A stretch of 64,000 nt of DNA from an uncultured Lachnospira sp. (GCA_934343805.1 CAKRIN010000008.1:1-64000); one strand, 5' to 3'. Positions 8,103-17,917 are shown, numbered from the stretch's first letter. The notes: a model not told the origin generated them from the letters alone. Numbers and translations are program-made.

Positions 8103-8659
8103 AATACAATATCCTCAATTCTTTTCTTAGGCACATGGTGTACCTGATTCTCATCTCTGTAGTACTTAATATCTCCATCGGCAGGAATATCCTCAAGTAC
8201 TATTTCCTCTTTAGGATACCCAAATGCAATAACATACACAATCTTCAGTTCTGATGGAATATTCAGCTCTTCCTTCAGTTCATCTCTTTTGATATTGCCA
8301 AAGAAACATCCTCCAAACCCAGCTTCCGTCGCAGCCAGAAGCATTGTCTGTCCTACAATTCCTGCATCAACCTCATCATTCACATTAGAGGGACTTGTTA
8401 TAACAATGTATCCAACTGGCTTTTCTCCGTCAGAAGGTCCGTCCCAGTCTTTAAGATATCCGGCAAATCCCAGTAATCTGAACACTTTTTCATTCTCTTC
8501 TTCATCACACACAATCCTATATCTGAATGGCTGTCTGTTAGCAGCTGATGGTGTATATCTTGCTGTCTCAACAAGCTCAAGAAGCTGCTGTCTTGTCAGC
8601 TTCTTGTCCTGATAAAAACGTCTGTATGATCTGTTCTTTTTTACGAGTTCTTTTATCAT
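8099..8659 (-). CDS. Nitroreductase-family flavoprotein
   Basis: A 186-residue member of the nitroreductase family. It begins with a KKNRSYRRFYQDKKLT segment, followed by TPSAANRQPFRYRIV (FMN-phosphate-contacting region) and a central GFGGCFFGN loop typical of the family. Such enzymes bind FMN and reduce small aromatic or quinone-like compounds with NAD(P)H; the substrate here is unknown. It sits between ddl and murF, overlapping murF by four bases, so it is certainly co-transcribed. Why a flavin reductase is placed inside a D-Ala-D-Ala operon is unclear. Confidence 0.85.
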   Translation of the reverse strand: MIKELVKKNRSYRRFYQDKKLTRQQLLELVETARYTPSAANRQPFRYRIVCDEEENEKVFRLLGFAGYLKDWDGPSDGEKPVGYIVITSPSNVNDEVDAGIVGQTMLLAATEAGFGGCFFGNIKRDELKEELNIPSELKIVYVIAFGYPKEEIVLEDIPADGDIKYYRDENQVHHVPKKRIEDIVL

Positions 8660-8694
8660 AATATTGTTATTTACTCCATCTTATTAATATATCT

Positions 8695-9726
8695 TTACTC
8701 ATACTTAGCAATGGAAATTTCAATAATCTTCTCTGTAAGCTCATCATATGATATTCCCACTGCAGCAGCTTCCTGTGGTATAAGGCTTGTGTCTGTCATT
8801 CCAGGAAGTGTATTAATCTCAAGGCAGAATATATTGCCGTCTTTATCAAGAAGTTCGTCTACTCTTGCATATGTTGTAACGCCTGCCGCCTGACAGCATT
8901 TTTCTGCCCAGAACTGCATCTGGCTTGCTACATCTTCCGGAATATCAGCAGGACATGTTTCCTTTGTAGAACCTGCTTTATACTTATTCTTATAATCGTA
9001 GAAGCCTTCTAATGGCTCAATCTCAATAACAGGCAATGCCTTACCATCTAATACAGCAACCGAAAACTCTCTTCCATCAACAAATTCCTCCACAAGAACT
9101 GTATCCTCATATGAAAATGCTTCATCAAGAGCTGACTTGAATTCCTGTTCATTATTAGCTATTGATACACCAACACTTGAGCCTCCACAGCATGGCTTAA
9201 CAACACATGGATAAGGAACGTATTCAATCTTATGTCCCTTATGAAGAGTAAGTCCCTTTGGCATAGGTATTCCCTCTGGGACAAGTACCTTTTTAGCAAG
9301 TTCCTTACTCATAGATATGGCACTGCTCAGATAATCTGTTCCTGTATACCTTATTCCTAACAGGTCAAATGTGGCCTGAACCTTTCCATCTTCTCCGTTG
9401 CTTCCATGTAATCCCATGAACACAATATCAGCTTTTTTACACAATTCAAGTACATTTGGGCCAAAAAAGCTTTCTCTGTTCTTTGCTCTTTTGTTTACCT
9501 CTTCAGGAATATCCTTTGTTCTCTTTTTTAAGTTGTCAGATAATTCGCCCAAATCATTTTTTTCTGTAAAAAATGTCTCAACTGCACTGTCATCAATTCC
9601 CAGGAAAATATCCAGCATATTTGCATCATGTCCATTTCTTCTTAAGCTCTCACATACTCTATAACCTGTAACCAGCGAAACATCCCTTTCTGTACTTGTT
9701 CCTCCTGCTAATACTACTATTCTCAT
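8695..9726 (-). CDS. ddl: D-alanine--D-alanine ligase
   Basis: A 343-residue ATP-grasp enzyme joining two D-alanines for peptidoglycan synthesis. Visible motifs are LAGGTSTERDVSL at the N-terminus, MGLHGSNGEDGKVQATFDLL, YPCVVKPCCGGSSVGVSI in the ATP-grasp fold and FCLEINTLPGMTD with the metal-binding Glu/Asn. The start at 9726 is chosen because AAAGGAG lies just upstream and the protein then begins MRIVVLAGG like other Ddl; a longer frame to 9777 has no such support. It leads the ddl-nitroreductase-murF-lipoprotein unit. Whether it makes D-Ala-D-Ala or a variant is not decided by the motifs I can read. Confidence 0.95.
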   Translation of the reverse strand: MRIVVLAGGTSTERDVSLVTGYRVCESLRRNGHDANMLDIFLGIDDSAVETFFTEKNDLGELSDNLKKRTKDIPEEVNKRAKNRESFFGPNVLELCKKADIVFMGLHGSNGEDGKVQATFDLLGIRYTGTDYLSSAISMSKELAKKVLVPEGIPMPKGLTLHKGHKIEYVPYPCVVKPCCGGSSVGVSIANNEQEFKSALDEAFSYEDTVLVEEFVDGREFSVAVLDGKALPVIEIEPLEGFYDYKNKYKAGSTKETCPADIPEDVASQMQFWAEKCCQAAGVTTYARVDELLDKDGNIFCLEINTLPGMTDTSLIPQEAAAVGISYDELTEKIIEISIAKYE

Positions 9727-9872
9727 AATTTCTCCTTTTTCCTTGAACTTTTCCACAATATCCACAAGGTTATACACATTTTTTGTTAATTATTAATTTT
9801 TCGTAAAGTTGTCAGATAATTGTGATATATTTGTAAAATTCACATATTATTATGCATAATCCATGTAAATTA

Positions 9873-10448
9873 TTACGGCCTTAAATGGTTTCCCTCATAT
9901 TTTGTATGCGCCTGTAATACTTTTCTTAATGAATTAATTCTACCCGAAAGTTCTCCTTCCGGAACAACTACTTCAAGTGATTCTGCCATAATATCTATCA
10001 TCGGATCTGTAAATCTGTTCTTATATCTTATAAGGACATCAAGCTTTTCCTCATATCCTCTGGCATCCAGAAACTTATCAAGTACACTGCCTTCTTCATA
10101 TACAGACTTCTGTCCGTTAACATTGTTGCCTGAATTAACATTAGTATCTAAACCAATTTTGTTATCTGAATCAGCTTCATCTTTCTGTGAATTGTCAGAC
10201 AGTTTCTTCATTGTCAGCGGATCAACCTGCTCAAATCTATACTTCTGTGCTACATCCGGATACTTAACATGATCGACCTCACTCATAAACATATCATATG
10301 GTCTTACATACACAGCATATTCACCATACATAGCCTGATATACCACCATTTTTTCTTTGGTTTCTGAATGATATGCAACGCATTTTACCTGATAAAGCTT
10401 ATTCTTAAAATGCTTATAAAATCCACCTGGCACTAATTGTCTTTCCAT
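9873..10448 (-). CDS. DUF1653-domain protein
   Basis: A 191-residue protein. The N-terminal part (about 5-65) has the DUF1653 pattern: GGFYKHFKNKLYQV, AYHSETKEKMVVYQAMYG and VRPYDMFMSEV. A low-complexity Asn/Asp/Ser linker follows (about 90-120), then a helical C-terminal segment of unknown type. DUF1653 is a small SH3-like beta domain of unknown function. ATG 10448 has GGAGG seven bases upstream; the longer frame starts with an unsupported TTG. A good promoter lies at 10479-10507, divergent from the PHP gene. Confidence 0.8.
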   Translation of the reverse strand: MERQLVPGGFYKHFKNKLYQVKCVAYHSETKEKMVVYQAMYGEYAVYVRPYDMFMSEVDHVKYPDVAQKYRFEQVDPLTMKKLSDNSQKDEADSDNKIGLDTNVNSGNNVNGQKSVYEEGSVLDKFLDARGYEEKLDVLIRYKNRFTDPMIDIMAESLEVVVPEGELSGRINSLRKVLQAHTKYEGNHLRP

Positions 10449-10478
10449 CAGTAAACCTCCCTCCAAAAATATACTGTT

Positions 10479-10507
10479 ATTTTATCGCACAATGCTGCCT
10501 CTTACAA
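10479..10507 (-). promoter_or_regulatory. Promoter of the DUF1653 gene
   Basis: Minus strand TTGTAA, 17-base spacer, TAAAAT, 31 bases upstream of the ATG at 10448. Confidence 0.6.
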
Positions 10508-10612
10508 CATCTTTTAAATACTTTGCAAATTGTTTTGCGCTTTAATAAAGCATGTAAAAGTGATAAAATATATTTATTTTCTACAAAACATAGAAACAAA
10601 CAAGGAGGAATT

Positions 10613-11503
10613 ATGAAACAGATTGATTTACATGTTCATTCTATATGCTCTGATGGAACAGATTCACCTTCTATTCTTGTTGATAAAGCAATTAAAAAAG
10701 GGCTTTCAGCATTTGCACTTACAGATCATGATACAACAAAAGGTATTGCTGAGGCACTTGCAGCATGTGAGTCTGCCAGACTTAACGGTTCTGATATCGA
10801 AGTTATTCCCGGCGTTGAGATAAGCACTAATTTTGATAGCACTGAGATACATATTGTCGGGCTTTTTATAGATTATAACGACAGTGGATTTAATTCATTT
10901 CTTAACAATCAGTTAAATTCAAGAGACGAACGGAATAAACAAATATGTAAACGTTTCCAGAATATTGGAATCAATATTACATACGAAGACATGCTAAAAG
11001 CTTATGGTGATGCTGTTATTACCAGAGCACATTTTGCTGACAGACTTGTTGCCATCGGTGCTGTAGGCGACAGAAATGAAGCATTTGACAGATATTTAGG
11101 ACAGGGCAAGCCTTGCTTTGTTCCAAGGGCAAAGGTGGATCCGGCAGAGGCTGTTGATCAGATTCACAAAGCAGGAGGAATTGCAATTTTAGCTCATCCA
11201 ATTCTTTATCATCTTGGAAAAACCCAGATGAACAAGCTGCTAGACCATATATGTTCTGCCGGACTTGATGGTATTGAAGCTATATATTCAACCTACAAAA
11301 TGGGAGATGAATTATCCATACAAAGAATCGCTTCTGAAAGAAATCTGCTGATATCAGGAGGTTCTGATTACCATGGTAAGAATAAGCCCCATATCCAGCT
11401 CGGAACCGGCATGGGACATTTATTCGTTCCTTACGAACTGCTTGATAAAATGAAAGATTCCCTGCCAGTCACCAACACACAGAAGGAGACTTACAATGAA
11501 TAA
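10613..11503 (+). CDS. PHP-domain phosphoesterase (RNase AM/TrpH-like)
   Basis: A 296-residue PHP protein. Metal ligands are seen in DLHVHSICSDGTD (start), FALTDHDTTKGI, PGVEIS, AILAHPILYH and ISGGSDYHGKN. This arrangement is that of the YciV/TrpH group, which hydrolyses 3',5'-nucleoside bisphosphates and trims RNA 5' ends in characterised members. AAGGAGG precedes ATG 10613; a longer frame from 10523 lacks support and would add a non-homologous leader. Its stop overlaps the start of the chromate-type transporter by eight bases, so the three genes form one operon. Exact substrate is inferred from family. Confidence 0.88.
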   Translation: MKQIDLHVHSICSDGTDSPSILVDKAIKKGLSAFALTDHDTTKGIAEALAACESARLNGSDIEVIPGVEISTNFDSTEIHIVGLFIDYNDSGFNSFLNNQLNSRDERNKQICKRFQNIGINITYEDMLKAYGDAVITRAHFADRLVAIGAVGDRNEAFDRYLGQGKPCFVPRAKVDPAEAVDQIHKAGGIAILAHPILYHLGKTQMNKLLDHICSAGLDGIEAIYSTYKMGDELSIQRIASERNLLISGGSDYHGKNKPHIQLGTGMGHLFVPYELLDKMKDSLPVTNTQKETYNE

Positions 11504-12053
11504 CAAAATTCCAAAAACCATACAGCTCTTTTTAACTTTCATAAAAATAGGTGCATTTACTTTTGGAGGCGGTTATGCCATGTTACCGCTGATTCAAAAA
11601 GAAATTGTTGAGAAGAAACATTGGATAACTGATAATGATATCCTTGAAATAGTGGCTGTCTCCGAGTCAACTCCCGGACCAATTGCAATTAATGCGGCTA
11701 CTTTTGTTGGCTTTCGTATCTGTGGTTTTTGGGGTGCACTATTTGCAACACTTGGAGTTGTGATACCATCCTACCTGATTATTCTTATTATATCTTTTGT
11801 ACTTAAAGAATTCCAAAGCATAAAAATCATACAATATGCCTTTAATGGTATCAGAGCTGGTGTACTTGCTCTGATTATCAAAGCTCTCTGGTCAATGTAT
11901 ATTCAATGTCCTAAGAATATTATTTCTTATATAATTATGGCATGTTCTTTTATTTTTACTGCCTTACTTAATGTAAATGTGCTTATTGTAATTATCAGCT
12001 GTGCAATATTGGGTTTAGTAACATCTATTGCCATATCAAGGAGGAAATGTTAA
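11496..12053 (+). CDS. Chromate-transporter-family protein, first half
   Basis: A 185-residue CHR-domain membrane protein. It carries GAFTFGGGYAMLPLIQ and SESTPGPIAINAATFVG, the two signatures of the CHR family, and five or six hydrophobic helices. It is a short-chain CHR protein: in many Firmicutes two such half-size genes replace one long ChrA and act together, probably as a heterodimer. Family members export chromate or act as anion transporters; the natural substrate in a gut anaerobe is uncertain. It is translationally linked to the PHP gene upstream and the second half downstream. Confidence 0.85.
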   Translation: MNNKIPKTIQLFLTFIKIGAFTFGGGYAMLPLIQKEIVEKKHWITDNDILEIVAVSESTPGPIAINAATFVGFRICGFWGALFATLGVVIPSYLIILIISFVLKEFQSIKIIQYAFNGIRAGVLALIIKALWSMYIQCPKNIISYIIMACSFIFTALLNVNVLIVIISCAILGLVTSIAISRRKC

Positions 12054-12610
12054 TGATTTATCTTGAGCTTTTTTATATTTTCTTAAAAATCGGTGCATTT
12101 ACCTTTGGTGGTGGTTATGCTATGTTACCATTGATTCAGGATGAAGTTATTGCTCATAATTGGTTAGATTCACAGTCACTTATTGATTTTATAGCAGTTA
12201 GTGAAAGTACACCCGGACCATTTGCTGTAAATATAGCAACATATGTAGGGGCAGAGGTTGGCGGTATTTTCGGTTCTTTTTGTGCAACGCTCGGAGTGAT
12301 ACTCCCATCCTTTATCATCATTCTTATTGTTGCAAAATGTTTTATGCAATTTCAAAAAAGTATAGTTATAAAGGGATGTATGTCAGGATTAAAACCTGCT
12401 GTAGTTGGTTTGATTGGTTTTGCTGTAATTTCGATGAGTTCAACCGTTTTCATACCAGATGGGTTTAATACTACTGTTTTTACTGATATTTGTTTTTATA
12501 CAACATTAATTATATTTCTGATATCCGTAGTTTTAGCATTCAAAAAAGTAAATCCAATTTTAATTATATGCTTATCCGCAATACTCGGAATAGTTTGCGG
12601 ATACATATAA
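12053..12610 (+). CDS. Chromate-transporter-family protein, second half
   Basis: A 185-residue CHR-domain protein closely similar to the previous gene: GAFTFGGGYAMLPLIQDEV and SESTPGPFAVNIATYVG. The ATG at 12053 is chosen because AGGAGG lies eight bases upstream; it overlaps the upstream stop as TAATG. The earlier in-frame ATG (12047) is only two bases from the ribosome binding site. The pair would form one antiparallel transporter unit in the membrane. No chromate-resistance regulator is nearby, so a housekeeping anion role is possible. Confidence 0.85.
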   Translation: MIYLELFYIFLKIGAFTFGGGYAMLPLIQDEVIAHNWLDSQSLIDFIAVSESTPGPFAVNIATYVGAEVGGIFGSFCATLGVILPSFIIILIVAKCFMQFQKSIVIKGCMSGLKPAVVGLIGFAVISMSSTVFIPDGFNTTVFTDICFYTTLIIFLISVVLAFKKVNPILIICLSAILGIVCGYI

Positions 12611-12628
12611 TTATGATAAATGCATATT

Positions 12629-13843
12629 TTATTTTTCATCAACAACCTGAAAAATAAAGAACTTCAGATAATAACTTTCCTGTGCTTCCCACAATATCGG
12701 ATGGTCTGGCGACTGTGTCCTGAATTCCACCTGGCGCAATCTCTTATGTACAGCCTTGGCAGCTTCCTTAATTGTCTTAGTAAGAAGTTCCTGAGTCATG
12801 AAATGTGAACATGAGCAGCTTGCCAGATATCCTCCGTCTTTAACAAGCTTCAGTCCTTTCATGTTGATTTCCCTGTAACCCTTTATTGCATTCTTAGTAG
12901 CCTCTCTTGACTTAGTAAATGCCGGCGGATCCAGTATGACAACATCATACTTTTCCCCTGCTTCATTAAGTTTAGGAAGTTCATCAAGAACATTTGCACA
13001 TTTAAAATGTACTGTATCCTCAAGTCCATTAAGCTTTGCATTGGCTCTTGCCTGCTCAACTGCATATTCAGATATATCAAGGCCTGTAACTTCCTTAGCG
13101 CCCGCAATTCCAGCATTTAATGCAAATGTACCCATATGCGTGAAGCAGTCTAACACCCTCTTGTCCTTGCACAGCTTCTGCATGGCAAGTCTGTTATACT
13201 TCTGGTCAAGGAAGAAGCCTGTCTTCTGTCCGTTCACAACATCTATCATATAATGGACACCATTCTCAACTATCTCAACATTAGTATCAAATTCTTCCCC
13301 GATAAAGCCTTTTACCCTTTCCATTCCTTCAAGAGTACGGACTTTTGCATCACTTCTTTCATATACCCCACGGATATCAATGCCTTTTGCACGAAGGATT
13401 TCCTTCACTTTTTCGACAATAAGTGACTTAAATCTGTCAATTCCCAAAGCAAGCGATTCTACAACAAGCACATCTGAATATTTATCTATAACAAGTCCTG
13501 GCAGGAAATCAGCCTCTCCAAATATAAGGCGGCAGGCAGAGGTATCTACTGTATCAAATCTGTAATCAACTGCTGCTTTTACCCTCTCTTCAATAAATGC
13601 CTCATCAACAACATCAGTGTGTCTGCTCAGCATTCTTACTGTAATCTTAGATTTCCTGTTAATGAATCCAATTCCCATAAAATAATCATCAAAATCCAGC
13701 ACTTTAACAAGGTGTCCATCAATAATTCCGTCCGACATCCATTCAATTTCATTATCATATACCCATGCTCCGCCAGCCTTTAATGTTCTTCCTTCGCCCT
13801 TTCTTAAGCGTATCTGTCCACATATTTTGAATAAATCTTCCAT
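12629..13843 (-). CDS. RlmI-like 23S rRNA (cytosine-C5) methyltransferase
   Basis: A 404-residue class I SAM-dependent methyltransferase. The N-terminal PUA domain begins GQIRLRKGEGRTLKAGG; a middle domain has LIFGEADFLPGLVIDKY; the Rossmann domain has VLDCFTHMGTFALNAG (SAM motif), VTGLDISEYAVEQA and VILDPPAFTKS, and ends with SCSCSHFM. This order matches RlmI/YccW, which methylates C1962 of 23S rRNA. The start at 13843 has AGGAAGG upstream and gives the expected N-terminus; a longer frame to 13969 would overlap the neighbouring gene. It stands alone in orientation with the YdcZ-like gene upstream. Confidence 0.88.
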   Translation of the reverse strand: MEDLFKICGQIRLRKGEGRTLKAGGAWVYDNEIEWMSDGIIDGHLVKVLDFDDYFMGIGFINRKSKITVRMLSRHTDVVDEAFIEERVKAAVDYRFDTVDTSACRLIFGEADFLPGLVIDKYSDVLVVESLALGIDRFKSLIVEKVKEILRAKGIDIRGVYERSDAKVRTLEGMERVKGFIGEEFDTNVEIVENGVHYMIDVVNGQKTGFFLDQKYNRLAMQKLCKDKRVLDCFTHMGTFALNAGIAGAKEVTGLDISEYAVEQARANAKLNGLEDTVHFKCANVLDELPKLNEAGEKYDVVILDPPAFTKSREATKNAIKGYREINMKGLKLVKDGGYLASCSCSHFMTQELLTKTIKEAAKAVHKRLRQVEFRTQSPDHPILWEAQESYYLKFFIFQVVDEK

Positions 13844-13887
13844 TACGTTCCTTCCTGTCAGATAATACTGACATTTATCATAATATA

Positions 13888-14337
13888 TTAATCTGAAGCC
13901 TGATTGCCCAGAAAATAAAACATGCACACCCCTGCAACTGTAACCAGAAGCGAAAGCAGCTTTATCCATGAAAATGTTGTCTTCTCACTTCCAAACAATC
14001 CGAAAATCCCCAGCAGATATGACACAATTATCTGCGCAACAACAATAGTCACCTCTGCTTTTGCAATTCCAAGACCACTTATACTCTTAATAACTGTAAA
14101 TGTTATAAATGCACCTATTACACCTCCTAAAAGCGTAATCTTATTATCTACTTTAAACAGCCTCATTATATCAGGTCTTCCATCAATTACCCACATAATT
14201 GCACAAGTAGCCAGCGCTGTCAACTGGACAAACATTGCTGTTACCCACACACCGCCTGTCTTAGTCACATTAGTATTAAATGCGCCTTGTAAACTCATTA
14301 ATGCCCCTGAAATTATTGCAATTAAAAATCCCGCCAT
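13888..14337 (-). CDS. YdcZ/DUF606-type DMT exporter subunit
   Basis: A 149-residue membrane protein with five hydrophobic helices and the DUF606 features SGALMSLQGAFNTNV at the start and GIAKAEVTIVVAQI in the middle. It belongs to the drug/metabolite transporter superfamily as a half-size member that probably works as a dimer. AGGAGG precedes the ATG. The substrate is unknown. It is 44 bases upstream of the methyltransferase and may be co-transcribed. Confidence 0.75.
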   Translation of the reverse strand: MAGFLIAIISGALMSLQGAFNTNVTKTGGVWVTAMFVQLTALATCAIMWVIDGRPDIMRLFKVDNKITLLGGVIGAFITFTVIKSISGLGIAKAEVTIVVAQIIVSYLLGIFGLFGSEKTTFSWIKLLSLLVTVAGVCMFYFLGNQASD

Positions 14338-14411
14338 TAACTACCTCCTAATTAATCTGCATAGAATAATTATAAGTTAATAGCAGGATATTTATTCATA
14401 TATTATTGTGT

Positions 14412-15668
14412 TTATTGTTGAGTTGTTGCATTCTGTACCTTATCTATTGTAGTTGCAAATGTTGAATATGCACTGTCAACACTTGTTCCATCATATACCT
14501 GGTGTAGCATTATCTCATACCTCATGTATACTTCACCTACACCTATATACTTTGCCTTAACAACTGAGTCTGAATATATCTGATGAATCTTATTATAGCT
14601 TTCTGAATTCTTCTTTACTTTAATATCTCCTCTTGCGCAGCTCTTACCGGCAGTTCCCTCAAGATAATCTGCATAATCATAAGATATTGCTCTGGCAACT
14701 GCTTTAGAAGCATCTACATGCTTGGTATATGGGTTAACAACTGCCATGGTTGTAACAGACAATGTTCTTGATTCCAGATCATCCCCCATTGCAGGATAAG
14801 GACACACGCCAAAGTTAACATCAGATGCATCAACCTTAGCTATACTGTCCGCATCTATAACTGTATACAGCAATCCACCAGATGTAAATCTCTCTACACA
14901 GTCATCAACGCTTACTTCGCCTCTTTCTATATTGAAAACGCTCTTTAGCTGTGAATATTTAGTAAGTATTTTCTTAATATTATCTTCATCCATAGAAACA
15001 GAAGAACTGTCTTCTGAATTCTCACCGCCAACATTCATGTATGCACCAGCTGCCGCATAATTAATAAACATTGAATCCGGATTCCATGTGAACACCATTG
15101 TAACATCCTGGTTTTCATCAGTTATCTGATAATTATCACTTATCTCCTGAATCTCATTAATATTACTTACTGGCTGGGCATATTTCATATTATATAACAG
15201 AAATGATGCATTAAATGATACCGGATATCCATATAGCTTTCCCTTGTAAGAACATGCATTCATAGCAGCCTTGCCATATACATCTTCGTTATATATGTCC
15301 GGATACAGATCATTCTCAGACATAAGTCCACACAAATATGCCTTTTCTATCTCCTCCGATGTCAGAAAATATATATCACACGCATTATCATTTCTTACAG
15401 ACTCATCATATACATAATTAACATATGACTCTTCTTCTATATATCTCAATTGTATAGTAACAAGCTCATTGGCCTGCTTGAACTGCTTTGCAACAAATTC
15501 AAGATAAGATTCATAAGAGCTGTCATTATACCAGATATTGATAGTTATCGGCCCATCAAGGTTAAGCGATCTGGCAGCCTGTGTTCTTTCATCCTTAGCG
15601 CCACAGCCTGCAAAGACTGTCAGCATGGTAACAATCAGCATCATACTGATAAATCTTCTTAATTTCAT
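14412..15668 (-). CDS. ABC-type extracellular solute-binding lipoprotein
   Basis: A 418-residue lipoprotein with signal peptide and lipobox VFAGC (Cys22). The mature part begins with a family 1 binding-protein fold: ITINIWYNDSSYESYLEFV and DIYFLTSEEIEKAYLCG, then YGYPVSFNASFLLYNM, typical of carbohydrate-binding proteins. It would capture a ligand outside the membrane for an ABC importer, but no permease or ATPase genes are near. It begins 17 bases after the argD stop, so it looks like the last gene of the arginine operon, unusual for a sugar-type binding protein. Ligand unknown; peptide or amino-acid-derivative binding is not excluded. Confidence 0.8.
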   Translation of the reverse strand: MKLRRFISMMLIVTMLTVFAGCGAKDERTQAARSLNLDGPITINIWYNDSSYESYLEFVAKQFKQANELVTIQLRYIEEESYVNYVYDESVRNDNACDIYFLTSEEIEKAYLCGLMSENDLYPDIYNEDVYGKAAMNACSYKGKLYGYPVSFNASFLLYNMKYAQPVSNINEIQEISDNYQITDENQDVTMVFTWNPDSMFINYAAAGAYMNVGGENSEDSSSVSMDEDNIKKILTKYSQLKSVFNIERGEVSVDDCVERFTSGGLLYTVIDADSIAKVDASDVNFGVCPYPAMGDDLESRTLSVTTMAVVNPYTKHVDASKAVARAISYDYADYLEGTAGKSCARGDIKVKKNSESYNKIHQIYSDSVVKAKYIGVGEVYMRYEIMLHQVYDGTSVDSAYSTFATTIDKVQNATTQQ

Positions 15669-15685
15669 AAAGTAAACTCCTGATT

Positions 15686-16867
15686 CTAGAAGGATTTCTT
15701 AAGCTTAGCTATGCATTCATCTACATCCGCCTTAGTAATTACAAGTGGTGGAACAAACCTTATAACATTAGCTCCTGCTGAGAACAGAATAAGTCCATTA
15801 TCAAGTGCTCTGGCAATTACGTCCTTAGGGTTAACTGATAACTCAAGTCCCTGCATAAGTCCCATGCCTCGTCTCTCGACAACAATATCTACTGTCTCTA
15901 CAAGTTCATCAAGCTTTTCTTCAAAGTAAGCAGATACTTCTTTAACATTGTCCAATACATGCTGCTTCTCGAAAAGTTCAAATACCTTGGTAGCTGCAGC
16001 ACACGCAAGTGGATTACCACCATATGTTGTTCCGTGATCTCCAGGAACCAATGCTTTTGCAACTTCTTCTGTAGCTGCAAAGGCACCTACAGGAACACCA
16101 CAGCCAAGAGCCTTGGCAACTGTGAGAATATCTGGCTTAACACCATACTGCTGGAATGCAAACATACTTCCTGTTCTTCCCATTCCGCACTGAATCTCAT
16201 CAAGTATAAGAAGGATTCCCTTCTCATCACATAACTTTCTTACACCTTCAATAAATTCTTTAGTAGCAGGATAAATTCCTCCTTCACCCTGTACTGTTTC
16301 AAATATTATAGCACATGTTTTGTCATTAACAAGCTCCTTTACGCTGTCAAGATTGTTGTACTGTGCAAACTTAATTCCCGGTATCATAGGTCCGAATGCT
16401 TCCTGATAATGTTTATTACCAGTTACAGCAAGCGCTCCCATACTTCTTCCATGGAATGAATGCTGCATTGCAATAATTTCTGCGTCAGCCTTTCCGTTTT
16501 TTACGTAATAATATTTCTTTGCAAGTTTGACCGCACCTTCAATAGCCTCTGTACCACTGTTAGTAAAGAATACTCTGTCCATTCCTGATGCCTTGGTAAG
16601 TGCTGTTGCAGCCTCTGCTGCCGGTTCATTATAGAAATAATTAGATGTATGTATAAGCTTGTCAATCTGTGCCTTTAATGCATCATTATATTCCTTATTG
16701 TTATAACCAAGTGCAAATACTGCTATACCTGCTCCAAAATCGAGGTATTCTTTACCATCTGTATCGTAAAGTCTTACTCCGTCACCCTTATCAAGTACTA
16801 TCTGGTAACGGTTGTATGTATGAATCAGCTTTTCTTCTGCTGTTTCTATAATCTGCTGTGTATTCAT
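15686..16867 (-). CDS. argD: Acetylornithine aminotransferase
   Basis: A 393-residue class III PLP aminotransferase converting N-acetylglutamate semialdehyde to N-acetylornithine. Landmarks are [66 protein letters not shown] and [19 protein letters not shown] with the PLP lysine. The ATG at 16867 ([13 protein letters not shown]) is preceded by a GAGAG; upstream in-frame codons are not family-like. It is the fourth gene of argC-argJ-argB-argD, so the identification as ArgD rather than another class III transaminase is well supported by context. Confidence 0.95.
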   Translation of the reverse strand: MNTQQIIETAEEKLIHTYNRYQIVLDKGDGVRLYDTDGKEYLDFGAGIAVFALGYNNKEYNDALKAQIDKLIHTSNYFYNEPAAEAATALTKASGMDRVFFTNSGTEAIEGAVKLAKKYYYVKNGKADAEIIAMQHSFHGRSMGALAVTGNKHYQEAFGPMIPGIKFAQYNNLDSVKELVNDKTCAIIFETVQGEGGIYPATKEFIEGVRKLCDEKGILLILDEIQCGMGRTGSMFAFQQYGVKPDILTVAKALGCGVPVGAFAATEEVAKALVPGDHGTTYGGNPLACAAATKVFELFEKQHVLDNVKEVSAYFEEKLDELVETVDIVVERRGMGLMQGLELSVNPKDVIARALDNGLILFSAGANVIRFVPPLVITKADVDECIAKLKKSF

Positions 16868-16953
16868 GATTACTCTCACTTTCCTATTATTATAAGCAAA
16901 CATTTTCACATGAGCCAATAATTAATTATACGCGCTAATCTTGCGGTTAGCAA

Positions 16954-17859
16954 TTATTTATCTGAGTCAAAGAATTTTTCTGCATCATCTGAAAGAATAG
17001 CTGTACCAACACCCTTGTTAGTAAATATTTCAAGAAGAAGGCAGTGTGGAATTCTTCCATCAAGAATATGCACTCTGGATACACCATGCTCAATTGCATC
17101 AATACAGTTATTAAGCTTAGGAAGCATACCGCCCCCGATTGTTCCGCTCTCTAAAAGTTCTCTTGCCTCTGAAGTGGAGAGTTCTGATATAAGTGAATCC
17201 TTATCGTCAAAATCCTTGTATACTCCTTCAATATCTGTCAAAAATGCCAGTTTCTCAGCATTTACAGCTCTTGCTATTGCACATGCCGCATCATCAGCAT
17301 TTATATTGTATGCATGAAAATCATCATCATATCCGATAGGGCAGATTACTGGCAAAAAATCGTCCTTAAGCAGGGATTCAATAAGTGTTGTATCAACATC
17401 TGTCACTTCGCCAACATAACCTATGTCTTCACCCTTAGAATACTTCTTCTCAACCTTTAACATACCGCCATCTTTACCACTGATACCGCATGCCTTGACT
17501 CCAAGCTGCTCAATCATTGACACAAGGCTCTTATTAACCTTATTAAGAACCATCTCAGCAATCTCCATTGTTGGCTCATCTGTAACTCTGAGACCATTTT
17601 TAAATTCTGGTGTCATGCCTGACTTTTCAACCCATTTGCTGATTTCCTTGCCACCTCCATGAACGATGATTGGCTTAAATCCAACGAGTTTTAACAAAAC
17701 TACATCCTGAATAACTTTTCTCTTAAGTTCTTCATCTACCATGGCACTTCCGCCATACTTAACTACAATTATCTTTCTGTTAAACTTCTGGATGTAAGGA
17801 AGTGCCTCGACAAGCACCTGTGCCTTCATCAGTTCTTCTGTCATATCTTTTGCGCTCAT
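16954..17859 (-). CDS. argB: Acetylglutamate kinase
   Basis: A 301-residue amino-acid kinase phosphorylating N-acetylglutamate. Motifs: [11 protein letters not shown] (ATP/phosphate loop), [25 protein letters not shown] and [11 protein letters not shown], ending with GGMLPKL and [10 protein letters not shown]. The start at 17859 ([11 protein letters not shown]) has GGAG six bases upstream; the longer frame would overlap argJ by 20 bases and add a non-conserved leader. The basic N-terminal helix before the kinase core is present, which in other species goes with hexameric, arginine-inhibited enzymes; feedback inhibition is therefore possible. Confidence 0.95.
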   Translation of the reverse strand: MSAKDMTEELMKAQVLVEALPYIQKFNRKIIVVKYGGSAMVDEELKRKVIQDVVLLKLVGFKPIIVHGGGKEISKWVEKSGMTPEFKNGLRVTDEPTMEIAEMVLNKVNKSLVSMIEQLGVKACGISGKDGGMLKVEKKYSKGEDIGYVGEVTDVDTTLIESLLKDDFLPVICPIGYDDDFHAYNINADDAACAIARAVNAEKLAFLTDIEGVYKDFDDKDSLISELSTSEARELLESGTIGGGMLPKLNNCIDAIEHGVSRVHILDGRIPHCLLLEIFTNKGVGTAILSDDAEKFFDSDK

Positions 17860-17917
17860 AATAATCTCCATTTCATATTTATTCAGATATCTGTCTGCTC
17901 TAAAATACTGTGTCAGA

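Noticed and set aside
9727..9790. DnaA-box-like words upstream of ddl (TGTGGATAT and TTATACACA on opposite strands)
   Set aside because: Both have one mismatch and the region has no dnaA/dnaN context or box cluster, so an origin is not supported.
11496..12610. A chromate-resistance island
   Set aside because: The split CHR genes sit in a PHP-gene operon with no ChrB, mobile element or other resistance gene; a housekeeping anion role is as likely.
13858..13873. GTCAG-TATTAT-CTGAC inverted repeat before the methyltransferase
   Set aside because: Arms are only five bases and there is no T-run or promoter context, so it can easily arise by chance.
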